A stretch of 13,226 nt of DNA from Syntrophomonadaceae bacterium (GTDB lineage Bacteria; Bacillota_D; Dethiobacteria; DTU022), in NCBI GenBank assembly GCA_003562605.1, contig PWUG01000062.1, positions 1-13,226 of the forward strand, given 5' to 3'. This document shows, piece by piece, positions 1 to 6,463 of this stretch (position 1 is its first letter; the number at the start of each line of letters is the position of its first letter). A model generated the notes under the pieces. The model saw only the letters and a program-made list of their open reading frames with translations, searched no databases and was not told the origin of the DNA. The translations under genes were made by a program, and so were the position numbers.

Positions 1-1315
1 CATAGGAACTCTCGAACAATGATTCAGAAATAGCCATTGCCTTGATTTCATCTTCTGCGTAGCCATACATATAGACAATATCGATAATTTCTTCCTGCCA
101 TTTCTTAAGATCTTCAACTTTGGATGCACTCAGGTTATATTCTTCCGGGAGTGCGGTAAAAACGTCCGAGAGAGGGAGGATGCGGTGGCGCCATTCGCGG
201 TGTATCCAGGTAACCTCGTAATTTACACCGCTGATCCAGGCTTTACCGCTGTCAATATCTTTTGTCAGGTCGATACCTAGCAGCAATCCATATTCCACTA
301 AAGGAGAAATGTTAGCCGGATAATGTTGATTTGAAAGAAAGGTTCCCTGGGAGTAGATAGCGAGAGTAGCCCTTTCTGAACCGTCTGTTTCCTCGGTGAA
401 GAACCATTCCATCGGCTGAACAAACTTGGGGTGACCTCCGATGATCAGGTCCGCCCCGGCTGCTGCCAATTCCGCGGCTACTTCTCTATAGTACTGGGGC
501 TGTGGTTCTTTAGAATATTCATTTTCGCCCCAGTGAGGGAAGAAAGCAATAAGATCGGCCCCGGTATTCTTAGCGATTGAAATATCTTCGATGATTGGAT
601 TTATATCCTGAAATCCAGGGGTGAAATTAACACAGTATTCATGGCCATCAGGGACACGAATACCGTTCGTGCTAAAAGTGTAACCGATAAAAGCGATTTT
701 AATACCCTCTTTTTCAATAATTAGCGGGGTATTCCGTTCTTCCTCGCTTTTGTAAGCGCCAAAGGTATGGATGCCCAGGCTGCGAAGATGATCCAGGGTA
801 ACAATCAATCCTTCAAGGCCGCGGTCAAGGGCATGGTTATTCCCAAGGGTTAAAACGTCTATACCAGCATCCCGTAAAGCAACTGACAACTCCTGAGGGG
901 TATTGAACAGGGGAAAGCCGGTATAGCCCTTAACTCCCTGGAAAGTTATATCGGGACCGGCCTGGGATGTCTCAAGATCTGCAACAGCTATATCTGCAGC
1001 CTGGAGATAAGGGGAAATAATCTCGAAGCTGGGACTAAAATCGTAAACACCATCACCGACATGCGCTTGTTCAATCTGCGGTATGTGAGGGAATATATTA
1101 CCTACGGCAACTATATTAACGGTTCGCAGATCAGGTCCCGGATCTTCCTCAGGTTCTTCTACCATTTCTTCAACCACATTTTCATCACCGGCGGGATCAG
1201 CAGAAGGTGATTCCAATATGGACTCAGGCGGATAGACATTCCCGGCCTGAGTGCCGATAACAAAAGAGAATGTAACCAGGACAATAAATATGGCAATAAA
1301 ATAAATGCGGCGCAT
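1..1315 (-). CDS. CapA-family (PGA_cap) exported metallophosphatase-fold protein, 3' end cut by window edge
   Basis: The frame is open from an ATG at 1315 to the window edge (438 codons, no stop), so the C-terminus is missing. Residues 1-24 form a basic then hydrophobic signal or anchor segment, and residues 30-63 an acidic, Pro-rich linker. From about residue 65 the protein follows the CapA/PGA_cap pattern: DLET (113-116), NNHALDRG (159-166), HWGENEY (261-267) and GGHP (293-296). Family members resemble calcineurin-like phosphoesterases and act outside the membrane in poly-gamma-glutamate or capsule synthesis, but no capB/capC/capD genes are visible, so the substrate is unknown. Oddity: the usual Gly-Asp of the first motif is Gly-Asn (N73, followed by H77). 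The start is supported by GGATGGTGA about 7 bases upstream. It lies 57 bases after the lipoprotein gene on the same strand, which suggests one transcript and cooperation at the cell surface. Confidence 0.88.
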   Translation of the reverse strand, partial: MRRIYFIAIFIVLVTFSFVIGTQAGNVYPPESILESPSADPAGDENVVEEMVEEPEEDPGPDLRTVNIVAVGNIFPHIPQIEQAHVGDGVYDFSPSFEIISPYLQAADIAVADLETSQAGPDITFQGVKGYTGFPLFNTPQELSVALRDAGIDVLTLGNNHALDRGLEGLIVTLDHLRSLGIHTFGAYKSEEERNTPLIIEKEGIKIAFIGYTFSTNGIRVPDGHEYCVNFTPGFQDINPIIEDISIAKNTGADLIAFFPHWGENEYSKEPQPQYYREVAAELAAAGADLIIGGHPKFVQPMEWFFTEETDGSERATLAIYSQGTFLSNQHYPANISPLVEYGLLLGIDLTKDIDSGKAWISGVNYEVTWIHREWRHRILPLSDVFTALPEEYNLSASKVEDLKKWQEEIIDIVYMYGYAEDEIKAMAISESLFESSY

Positions 1316-1372
1316 ACTGCTTCACCATCCTATTTAATTAGCTTCACCAATTATAACATCAGAAAATCTTTC

Positions 1373-2275
1373 TTACCAGTTGGAAAACCAGAGAAGGGAG
1401 GCATGGAGCCAGGGCCACTGTGCTCCTTCCCCGCCATCAAGATTAAAGTCCGGAGACTCGGTGGAATAACCCCCGAGTTCAGGGTGGGGGCCAAGTAAAA
1501 GGTATTTCCCGTTGTCATAACGGCCGGCGATTACAGCCGGTTTATCATTAACGGCATAGCGAGCCAGGACTTCAACCGAGTCTGGATTGTAAGTATCAAA
1601 GTATGGACCGTCAAAGTAGTACATATCCAAAGAGTCACCAAAGTCAGCATTAACGGGGTGATCTGCTTCAAGATTGAAGGTATCTATCTCACCCCAGGCA
1701 ATCAGGCCTGCCAGCGGTCCGATGCCCCTGCCGTCAAATAGTTTAAGGGGATACTCATAGTCGGTGCCGTGCCAGCGCAGAATATCACCAGCGTAATAAG
1801 CCCCTGCACAACTGCCGATGAATGCACCGCCCTCCCTGACAAAAGAGCGGATATTGGAATGGTCTGGTATAAAGTTCTTGTATTCAGCAGCAAAGCCGCC
1901 AGGAAACCAAATAATGTCAAAATGCATGCCCAGGTCAAGCGATACAGCATCCTGTTCATCAAATTCCGACCATTCGATACCATGCCTATCAAAAAAATTT
2001 TGCAAGGTTTTTACATTATCATACCAGCTGCCTTTGCCGGTGTAAATTCCAATTCGAGGCAGCTCCGGTTCGTCAAATGGTTCTTCAACAGGCTGGCCGG
2101 TATCCGGGCTGGCAGGTAGCAGTTCTTCAACTTCCGACCCATTATTATCGGACCCTTTGATTTCCTCAGAGCCTGCAGGAACGGGCAGCAGATTACTTCC
2201 ACAGGAGGTGAGCAGGAGGGAGGCGGTCAATATTATAAGTATAGTTAATGCTGTTAAGTAAACTGTTCTATTCAC
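1373..2275 (-). CDS. Lipoprotein with BPL_N / class I glutamine amidotransferase-like domain
   Basis: A signal peptide with the lipobox LLTSC places the lipid-modified Cys at residue 25 from the GTG start used here. An acidic linker (about residues 35-73) leads to a Rossmann-like domain beginning at RIGIY. FPGGF, then GGAFIGSCAGAYY with a nucleophile-elbow Cys, and GPHPE near the C-terminus supply an apparent Cys-His-Glu triad (C156, H264, E266). This matches BPL_N, the amidotransferase-like domain named after the N-terminus of eukaryotic biotin-protein ligase; bacterial versions are mostly uncharacterised. The frame extends two codons to a TTG at 2281, but that TTG is only 2 bases from GGAGG, whereas the GTG at 2275 is 8 bases away, so the GTG is preferred. 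The protein is probably anchored to the outer face of the membrane. It precedes the CapA-like gene by 57 bases, hinting at a shared envelope role, perhaps on amide or peptide bonds (inference). Confidence 0.87.
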   Translation of the reverse strand: MNRTVYLTALTILIILTASLLLTSCGSNLLPVPAGSEEIKGSDNNGSEVEELLPASPDTGQPVEEPFDEPELPRIGIYTGKGSWYDNVKTLQNFFDRHGIEWSEFDEQDAVSLDLGMHFDIIWFPGGFAAEYKNFIPDHSNIRSFVREGGAFIGSCAGAYYAGDILRWHGTDYEYPLKLFDGRGIGPLAGLIAWGEIDTFNLEADHPVNADFGDSLDMYYFDGPYFDTYNPDSVEVLARYAVNDKPAVIAGRYDNGKYLLLGPHPELGGYSTESPDFNLDGGEGAQWPWLHASLLWFSNW

Positions 2276-2283
2276 TATCAAAA

Positions 2284-2288
2284 CCTCC
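2284..2288 (-). promoter_or_regulatory. Ribosome binding site that decides the lipoprotein start
   Basis: GGAGG on the minus strand lies 8 bases before the GTG at 2275 and only 2 bases before the TTG at 2281, favouring the GTG. Confidence 0.7.
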
Positions 2289-2325
2289 GGTTAACAGACG
2301 GTTTCTTCATGCACTGACTAAAGTA

Positions 2326-2336
2326 ATTATATTATA
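2326..2336 (-). promoter_or_regulatory. Possible -10 region of the lipoprotein/CapA operon
   Basis: Read on the minus strand, two overlapping perfect TATAAT hexamers occur (2331-2336 and 2326-2331) about 50 bases before the start codon. No good -35 box is visible at 16-18 bases; the nearest TTG-like hexamer is about 19 bases away. The rest of the 2282-2517 gap shows no gene. Confidence 0.4.
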
Positions 2337-2408
2337 ACAATAATGGGCATGAGAAAACAAAAAGATATTTACTAAAGGGAATCTTGGAAATCTCTGTTTT
2401 TAGGGGTC

Positions 2409-2446
2409 GGGAGGAGGCTGCGGGAATTAAGATTTAACCTTCTCCC
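2409..2446. repeat. Imperfect inverted repeat between two minus-strand genes
   Basis: GGGAGGAGG (2409-2417) pairs with CCTTCTCCC (2438-2446) with one mismatch, around a 20-base loop. Read on the plus strand it is followed by TTTTAGTTT. On the minus strand, the direction of the upstream recombinase gene, no T-run follows, so it is not a convincing terminator for that gene. It is the only notable secondary structure in the 2282-2517 gap. Confidence 0.3.
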
Positions 2447-2517
2447 TTTTAGTTTACATAAGATGTATTATCGGAAGTTATATCTCTGTATTAAAAATAC
2501 TTCAGGGGTCCCTTCCC

Positions 2518-3642
2518 TCATACGTTTTTGCCCCAGTGTTTTAGAATTGAATTAAAAGAAGCACCGCATTTGGGACAGTCACCCTGGAAACGCAGAATAT
2601 AATTGCACTGGCTGCATTTTATAGCCGGTATTGGAACATTACTATTCTCATATTTTTCGGCCCCGATTTGTATCCTCGTTTCGACCTCTTCCTGTCTCTT
2701 ATATTGCACCGGTTCACATTTCTCCGATTCAACCCTTTCCTCTACCTCAGGCGCTATATCTGCAGGCACCTCCGGCTCAGCCCTTTCCTGTGCCACAGAC
2801 GCAATTTCTGCAGGCATCTCCGGTTTAGCCTTTTCGTGCATCACAGATACAATTTCTTCTGGTATCTCAGGTTCAACCTCTTTTTCGACAGGCTGTCCGG
2901 ATGATTTCATATTGGGTTGATTAGATTCTTTTATAACTCGATCCGGCTCTTTCGGGATACTTTCTGCGGCAGTTTGCCGGCCGTCGATAATATTTTCCTG
3001 CTCAGCACTGTCAGATTTTTCTATTATGGAAAATCGCTGCTGCTCATCTTCAGGCGCCGGCATTCCACTGCGTTTATTATATTTGTCTGAAAAGCATGGT
3101 TCCCTGAGGTCATCGAACATAAGTTTGGCATAAACCTGGGTGGCTGACGAATCCCTGTGGCCGAGAGCTTCCTGTAAAAGGTTTATATCCTTGGTTTCGC
3201 GCATGAACTCAACTGCAAATGTATACCTGAGCAAATGTGGGTAAACGTCTTTACTGATACCGGCTTTCTTTGCCAGGCGTTTGACCATTTCCCTGATATA
3301 ACGATCTTTCATTTTATTTCCGTCTAATGTGCTAAAAAGAAATAAGGCGTTCTTTGGTTTGATACCGCGCCAGCGATTCAGCAGGGCAATCTCAGGATCG
3401 TCGACCCAGAGAGTTCTTCCCTTTGCCGCACCGCTCTCTCTTAAATTTATCTTACCCTTTTCCCAGTCGATATCACTTTCCTGCAGGTTTATAACTTCAC
3501 TGACCCGCATACCAATCTTCAGCATTAAACTGAGGATGCATAAATTGCGCATACCTGTGGGAGCCCTTGGATTTGGTTGTTTCAATAATGCAAGCTGTTC
3601 GTACCTGTTTAACACCGATGGCATTCGTCTAGGATAACCCAT
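2518..3642 (-). CDS. Tyrosine recombinase, catalytic domain only, with tandem repeats and C-terminal zinc ribbon
   Basis: Residues 8-180 are a phage-integrase/XerCD catalytic domain. R46 (in GMRVSEV), K74 of the beta-hairpin, H136 and R139 (in HLLRY), H162 (in LGHRD) and the nucleophile Y171 (in QVYAKL) are all present, so strand cleavage chemistry should be possible. The usual SAM-like core-binding N-terminal domain is absent: only about 10 residues precede the catalytic fold, and no in-frame continuation upstream is evident. Residues 190-255 are polar and low in complexity, residues 256-303 hold three 16-residue Pro/Glu/Val repeats, and C343/C346/C356/C359 form a C-X2-C-X9-C-X2-C zinc ribbon. 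GGATGGTGA lies about 6 bases before the ATG. The gene stands alone, divergent from leuA, with no phage or transposon genes nearby. It may be a domesticated recombinase or one needing a partner protein (inference). Confidence 0.88.
   Translation of the reverse strand: MGYPRRMPSVLNRYEQLALLKQPNPRAPTGMRNLCILSLMLKIGMRVSEVINLQESDIDWEKGKINLRESGAAKGRTLWVDDPEIALLNRWRGIKPKNALFLFSTLDGNKMKDRYIREMVKRLAKKAGISKDVYPHLLRYTFAVEFMRETKDINLLQEALGHRDSSATQVYAKLMFDDLREPCFSDKYNKRSGMPAPEDEQQRFSIIEKSDSAEQENIIDGRQTAAESIPKEPDRVIKESNQPNMKSSGQPVEKEVEPEIPEEIVSVMHEKAKPEMPAEIASVAQERAEPEVPADIAPEVEERVESEKCEPVQYKRQEEVETRIQIGAEKYENSNVPIPAIKCSQCNYILRFQGDCPKCGASFNSILKHWGKNV
2734..2877 (-). repeat. Three in-frame 48-bp tandem repeats in the recombinase gene
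   Basis: Each unit encodes 16 residues with pattern x-E/K-P-E-h-P-x-D/E-I-x-x-x-x-x-E-R/K (residues 256-271, 272-287, 288-303), followed by a partial fourth unit beginning VESEK. Units are diverged but clearly alignable at protein level. They form a charged spacer between the catalytic domain and the zinc ribbon. Confidence 0.75.
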
Positions 3643-3712
3643 AGTTCACCATCCAATAAATACCATGTATTTGTAATTCGGAACTAAAATTTAATTGCGG
3701 AATTATATCTAT

Positions 3713-3741
3713 ATTCTGAATGATATTTTCTTTTTTGTCAA
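3713..3741 (-). promoter_or_regulatory. Promoter of the tyrosine recombinase gene
   Basis: On the minus strand a perfect TTGACA (3741-3736) is followed after 17 bases by CAGAAT (3718-3713). A further TATAAT lies at 3707-3702 without a matching -35 box. Transcription would start near 3706, about 64 bases before the ATG. It faces away from the leuA promoter. Confidence 0.55.
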
Positions 3742-3784
3742 GATCAACTGCTTTTAGTTGTATTTTTCCTTTTTATAAGGCGAA

Positions 3785-3817
3785 ATCGACAAATAATCGA
3801 CAAATAATCTCGAAATA
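3785..3817. repeat. 11-bp tandem repeats upstream of the leuA leader promoter
   Basis: ATCGACAAATA occurs twice head to tail (3785-3795, 3796-3806), then a third copy matches at 8 of 11 positions (3807-3817). The 11-bp period places each copy on about the same DNA face. The array ends 3 bases before the leuA -35 box and lies between two divergent promoters, so it looks like a protein-binding array; the binding protein is unknown. Confidence 0.65.
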
Positions 3818-3820
3818 TAC

Positions 3821-3849
3821 TTGACAAGGCCAATCATATTAGATAATCT
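3821..3849 (+). promoter_or_regulatory. leuA: Promoter of the leuA T-box leader
   Basis: A perfect -35 TTGACA (3821-3826) is followed by GATAAT (3842-3847, 15-base spacer) or TAATCT (3844-3849, 17-base spacer). A start site near 3855 gives a leader of about 260 bases to the terminator, a normal length for a T-box. Confidence 0.65.
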
Positions 3850-3872
3850 AACAGGAAAGCTTGATACATATA

Positions 3873-4114
3873 AAAGGCAATGATCAGAACAAGTAGCCGG
3901 CTGAATCATTACCAGAGAGCCGTCAACAGGTGAAAAGCGGCATGAATAAGCTTGCGAACTCCTCTGTTAGCTGCCAACTGAAATCGGTCCGATGTGATCG
4001 AGAATAGGCTTGGCCGGAATCTTCCGTTATCATATGGAGTGGGTGGTAGATGTCATGCCGCCAAGAAGAGTGGTACCACGGAATAACTTTCGTCTCTTAG
4101 ACGAAGGTTTTTTT
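3873..4114 (+). ncRNA. T-box riboswitch, leucine specifier (CUC)
   Basis: This leader senses uncharged tRNA. Stem I shows the AGTA of the specifier-loop side (3892-3895), the AGAGAG bulge (3914-3919) and the GGTGAAA apical loop (3929-3935) closed by GCCG/CGGC. The 3' side carries GAACTCC, giving specifier codon CTC at 3959-3961 (Leu). Stem III can form from GGTGG (4042-4046) with CCGCC (4058-4062). The T-box core AGAGTGGTACCACGG (4067-4081) contains TGGT, which would pair with the ACCA end of a tRNA with A at the discriminator position, as in tRNA-Leu. A terminator follows directly. Leucine starvation should favour the antiterminator and allow leuA transcription; specifier and downstream gene agree. 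Confidence 0.93.
4087..4114 (+). terminator. Intrinsic terminator of the T-box leader
   Basis: CTTTCGTC (4087-4094) pairs with GACGAAGG (4100-4107) around the loop TCTTA, followed by seven T (4108-4114). This is the regulated terminator that competes with the T-box antiterminator. Confidence 0.9.
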
Positions 4115-4195
4115 ATTTCTCTCCCCCACTCCCGTTTTCTACGGTTTTTAGAAATAATATTACCTGTTGTTAATGAAAGATCGGAGTGATAGAAA

Positions 4196-5731
4196 ATGTC
4201 GAATGTTAATGGAGCAGAAAAGATTTACTTGTTTGACAGCACTTTGCGAGACGGTGAGCAAACTCCCGGCGCCCGCCTCAATCTTGGAGAGAAACTGGAA
4301 GTGGCCCGCCAACTTGCGCGGCTCGGAGTCGATATCATTGAAGCCGGTTTTCCGGTATCTTCACCCGGTGAAAAAAAGGCTGTAAAAAATATTGCCAGGC
4401 TGGTTAAAGGGCCTGTTATCTGTGGACTGGCCAGGGCTGTAAAAGGTGATATCGATGAAGCCTGGGAAGCAATCTGTGAAGCAGAGAGACCACGCCTGCA
4501 TGTATTCCTTGGAGCCTCAGATATTCACATGCAGCATAAATTGAAGAAAGATCCGGCACTGCTCCTTGAACAGGGTGTCGAAGCCGTTAAATATGCCTGC
4601 CGCTTTACAGAAGATGTCGAGTACTCGCCTGAAGATGCTACAAGGGCCAGGGAAGAATATCTCTATGAGCTGCTCGAGGCGGTTATTAAGGCAGGTGCCA
4701 CAACGATCAATATTCCCGATACGGTTGGTTACGCCGTTCCAGAAGAATTCGGAGCGCTGATCAGGCGTTTGAGAGAAAATGTTTCCGGAATGGACAAGGT
4801 AATCCTCAGTGTTCACTGCCACGACGATCTCGGCATGGCAGTGGCAAATTCCCTTGAAGCAGTTAAAAACGGAGCACGGCAGATCGAGTGTAATATCAAC
4901 GGTATCGGTGAACGGGCCGGGAATGCAGCACTCGAAGAGATAGCTGTGGCTCTGCGGATCAGGCAAAATTATTTCCCTTATTATACGGATCTTAATTTTT
5001 CTGAAATATACCGCACCAGCCGCCTGGTCAGCAAGCTGACCAGTATTTCTGTTCCGGTTAACAAGGCAGTAGTTGGCACCAATGCTTTTGCCCATTCATC
5101 GGGCATACATCAGGACGGTATCTTAAAAAACAAGGAAACTTACGAGATTATCGATGCAAACCTAATTGGCGGTAAAGCGGCCCAGATGTGCCTCACTGCC
5201 CGTTCCGGGCGCCATGCTGTTCTTGACCAACTCAAAAAACTTAACTTTTCATTAAACGATGAGCAGTTGGAAACAGTTTACGGTCATTTTGTTAACCTGG
5301 CCGATAAAAAGAAAGAAGTATATCCCGAGGATCTTGAAGCCCTGGTCCTGGATCACCTTTCTTTCACTGAACCGCGCTACAGGCTGGATTACCTGCAAAC
5401 GGTCAGCGGCAGCAAAAGTATCCCTGCAGCAATAATCCGTTTGAAGAAAGAAGATGACAGCACTATAGAAGAAGTCGCTGTCGGCGCAGGGCCTATTGAT
5501 GCTGCTTACAATGCTATAAACAAAATTACCGGTTTGAGTATAGGGCTTGATAACTATCATTTAAACGCTGTCACCCAGGGACGTGATGCTTTAGGTGAGG
5601 TGCAGGTGGAAATGTCTTACCAGGATCGGACTATTACCGGGCGCGGCACCAGTACAGATATTATAGAAGCCAGCGTAAAGGCTTACCTTAATGGATTGAA
5701 TAAACTGCTTAAAATAAATGGCAGCCAATAG
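4196..5731 (+). CDS. leuA: 2-isopropylmalate synthase
   Basis: LeuA condenses acetyl-CoA with 2-oxoisovalerate, the first committed step of leucine synthesis, in the cytoplasm. The 511 residues match the family length. The TIM barrel opens with the [12 protein letters not shown] motif (D14, R18), carries HCHDD (H207, H209) and NGIGERAGN (N243), giving the expected divalent-metal ligands D14/H207/H209/N243, and continues to the HSSGIHQDG motif. A C-terminal LeuA regulatory domain (about 380-505, with [12 protein letters not shown]) is present, so leucine feedback inhibition is likely. Homocitrate or citramalate synthase are relatives, but the Leu T-box and the regulatory domain favour LeuA. 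The ATG has GGAGTG 7-8 bases upstream. The other leucine genes (leuB, leuC, leuD) are not next to it; lexA follows 109 bases downstream with its own promoter. No clear terminator was seen after the stop. Confidence 0.95.
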   Translation: MSNVNGAEKIYLFDSTLRDGEQTPGARLNLGEKLEVARQLARLGVDIIEAGFPVSSPGEKKAVKNIARLVKGPVICGLARAVKGDIDEAWEAICEAERPRLHVFLGASDIHMQHKLKKDPALLLEQGVEAVKYACRFTEDVEYSPEDATRAREEYLYELLEAVIKAGATTINIPDTVGYAVPEEFGALIRRLRENVSGMDKVILSVHCHDDLGMAVANSLEAVKNGARQIECNINGIGERAGNAALEEIAVALRIRQNYFPYYTDLNFSEIYRTSRLVSKLTSISVPVNKAVVGTNAFAHSSGIHQDGILKNKETYEIIDANLIGGKAAQMCLTARSGRHAVLDQLKKLNFSLNDEQLETVYGHFVNLADKKKEVYPEDLEALVLDHLSFTEPRYRLDYLQTVSGSKSIPAAIIRLKKEDDSTIEEVAVGAGPIDAAYNAINKITGLSIGLDNYHLNAVTQGRDALGEVQVEMSYQDRTITGRGTSTDIIEASVKAYLNGLNKLLKINGSQ

Positions 5732-5769
5732 TTCGGATGGTAAATTCTTCGTAAATTCTTTTAACCTGG

Positions 5770-5787
5770 AGCAAACAAAAGTTTGCT
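5770..5787. promoter_or_regulatory. Putative LexA operator (SOS box) of lexA
   Basis: A perfect palindrome AGCAAAC-AAAA-GTTTGCT overlaps the lexA -35 box. Its core CAAAC-N4-GTTTG has the geometry of the Gram-positive LexA/DinR box (CGAAC-N4-GTTCG) with one symmetric G-to-A change. LexA normally represses its own gene, so an operator is expected here. It could instead be an RNA hairpin after leuA, but no T-run follows. Confidence 0.6.
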
Positions 5788-5811
5788 GTAAAAACAAGGT
5801 TATGTTATAAT
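5783..5811 (+). promoter_or_regulatory. lexA: Promoter of lexA with extended -10
   Basis: TGTTATAAT gives a perfect -10 (5806-5811) with the extended TG element (5803-5804). TTGCTG (5783-5788) lies 17 bases upstream and shares five bases with the right arm of the palindrome. Transcription would begin near 5818, about 23 bases before the start codon. Confidence 0.7.
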
Positions 5812-5840
5812 TACTGACAAATATTTAATGGGGTGATTAT

Positions 5841-6452
5841 TTGGAGCCGCTAACCGACAAGCAAAAACGGGTGCTGCAATACATCGAGCAGGAAGTTGCG
5901 AGATGGAATTATCCTCCATCTGTAAGGGAAATTTGTAAGGCCCTCAATATAAGCTCTACGGCAACTGTACATGGCTATCTCGATATTCTTGAAGATAAAG
6001 GTTACATATCAAGAATGGCAACTAAACCCAGGGCAATTAAAATCCTCAGAAAAGCCGATGGCACCACGGAGATGAAATGTTCCTTCGCTCCACTGGTTGG
6101 AAAAATCACCGCAGGCAAACCAATACTAGCCGATGAACATAAAGAAGGATTTTTTCCTGTTCCTGAACATCTGTCTACCGGGGAAGGCTGCTTCGTTTTA
6201 AAGGTTTCCGGGGATAGTATGGTTGGAGCCGGCATCAACGATGAGGACTTTGTCATTATAAGACAGCAGAGTTCTGTGGAAAATGGTGAAATCGCAGTTG
6301 TTCTACTCGATGATGAAGCTACTGTTAAACGTTTTTTCCGTGAAGAGGATTCCTATCGCCTTCAGCCGGAAAACGACGCTTATGAACCACTTGTGGTCAG
6401 GCAGGTTGAAATCCTCGGTAAAGTAATTGGCCTCTTTCGTAAAATAAAGTAA
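5841..6452 (+). CDS. lexA: SOS regulon repressor LexA
   Basis: LexA represses DNA-damage genes and cleaves itself when RecA filaments form on single-stranded DNA. The 203 residues begin with a winged-helix DNA-binding domain (about 1-65; the recognition helix region includes SSTATVHGYL). The C-terminal S24-family peptidase carries the cleavage site A91-G92 (in ITAGKP), the catalytic serine S126 (in SGDSMV) and the catalytic lysine K163 (in ATVKRF), almost the same positions as in Bacillus LexA. The start is a TTG preceded by GGGGTGAT about 5 bases upstream; the nearest upstream ATG (5828) meets a stop at once. The promoter carries a palindrome fitting autorepression. The stop lies 11 bases from the convergent hflX stop. 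Confidence 0.96.
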   Translation: MEPLTDKQKRVLQYIEQEVARWNYPPSVREICKALNISSTATVHGYLDILEDKGYISRMATKPRAIKILRKADGTTEMKCSFAPLVGKITAGKPILADEHKEGFFPVPEHLSTGEGCFVLKVSGDSMVGAGINDEDFVIIRQQSSVENGEIAVVLLDDEATVKRFFREEDSYRLQPENDAYEPLVVRQVEILGKVIGLFRKIK

Positions 6453-6463
6453 AAAGCCCGCTG

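Noticed and set aside
1769..2119. Plus-strand ORF of 116 codons opposite the lipoprotein gene
   Set aside because: The minus-strand gene has a signal peptide, triad motifs and ribosome site; the plus-strand frame has none of these.
1320..3655. The same GGATGGTGA sequence before both the CapA-like gene and the recombinase gene
   Set aside because: It is short and acts as an ordinary Shine-Dalgarno site in both places; two copies are not evidence of shared regulation.
3745..3770. CAACT-GCTTTT-AGTTG hairpin followed by T-rich sequence (terminator-like on the plus strand)
   Set aside because: Only 5 base pairs, mostly A/T, and no plus-strand gene lies upstream to be terminated. It could still be a small operator half-site pair between the divergent promoters.
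4517..5095. 192-codon minus-strand ORF inside leuA
   Set aside because: It is antisense to the conserved catalytic region of leuA and its Cys/Ile-rich product matches nothing known; a shadow of leuA codon usage.
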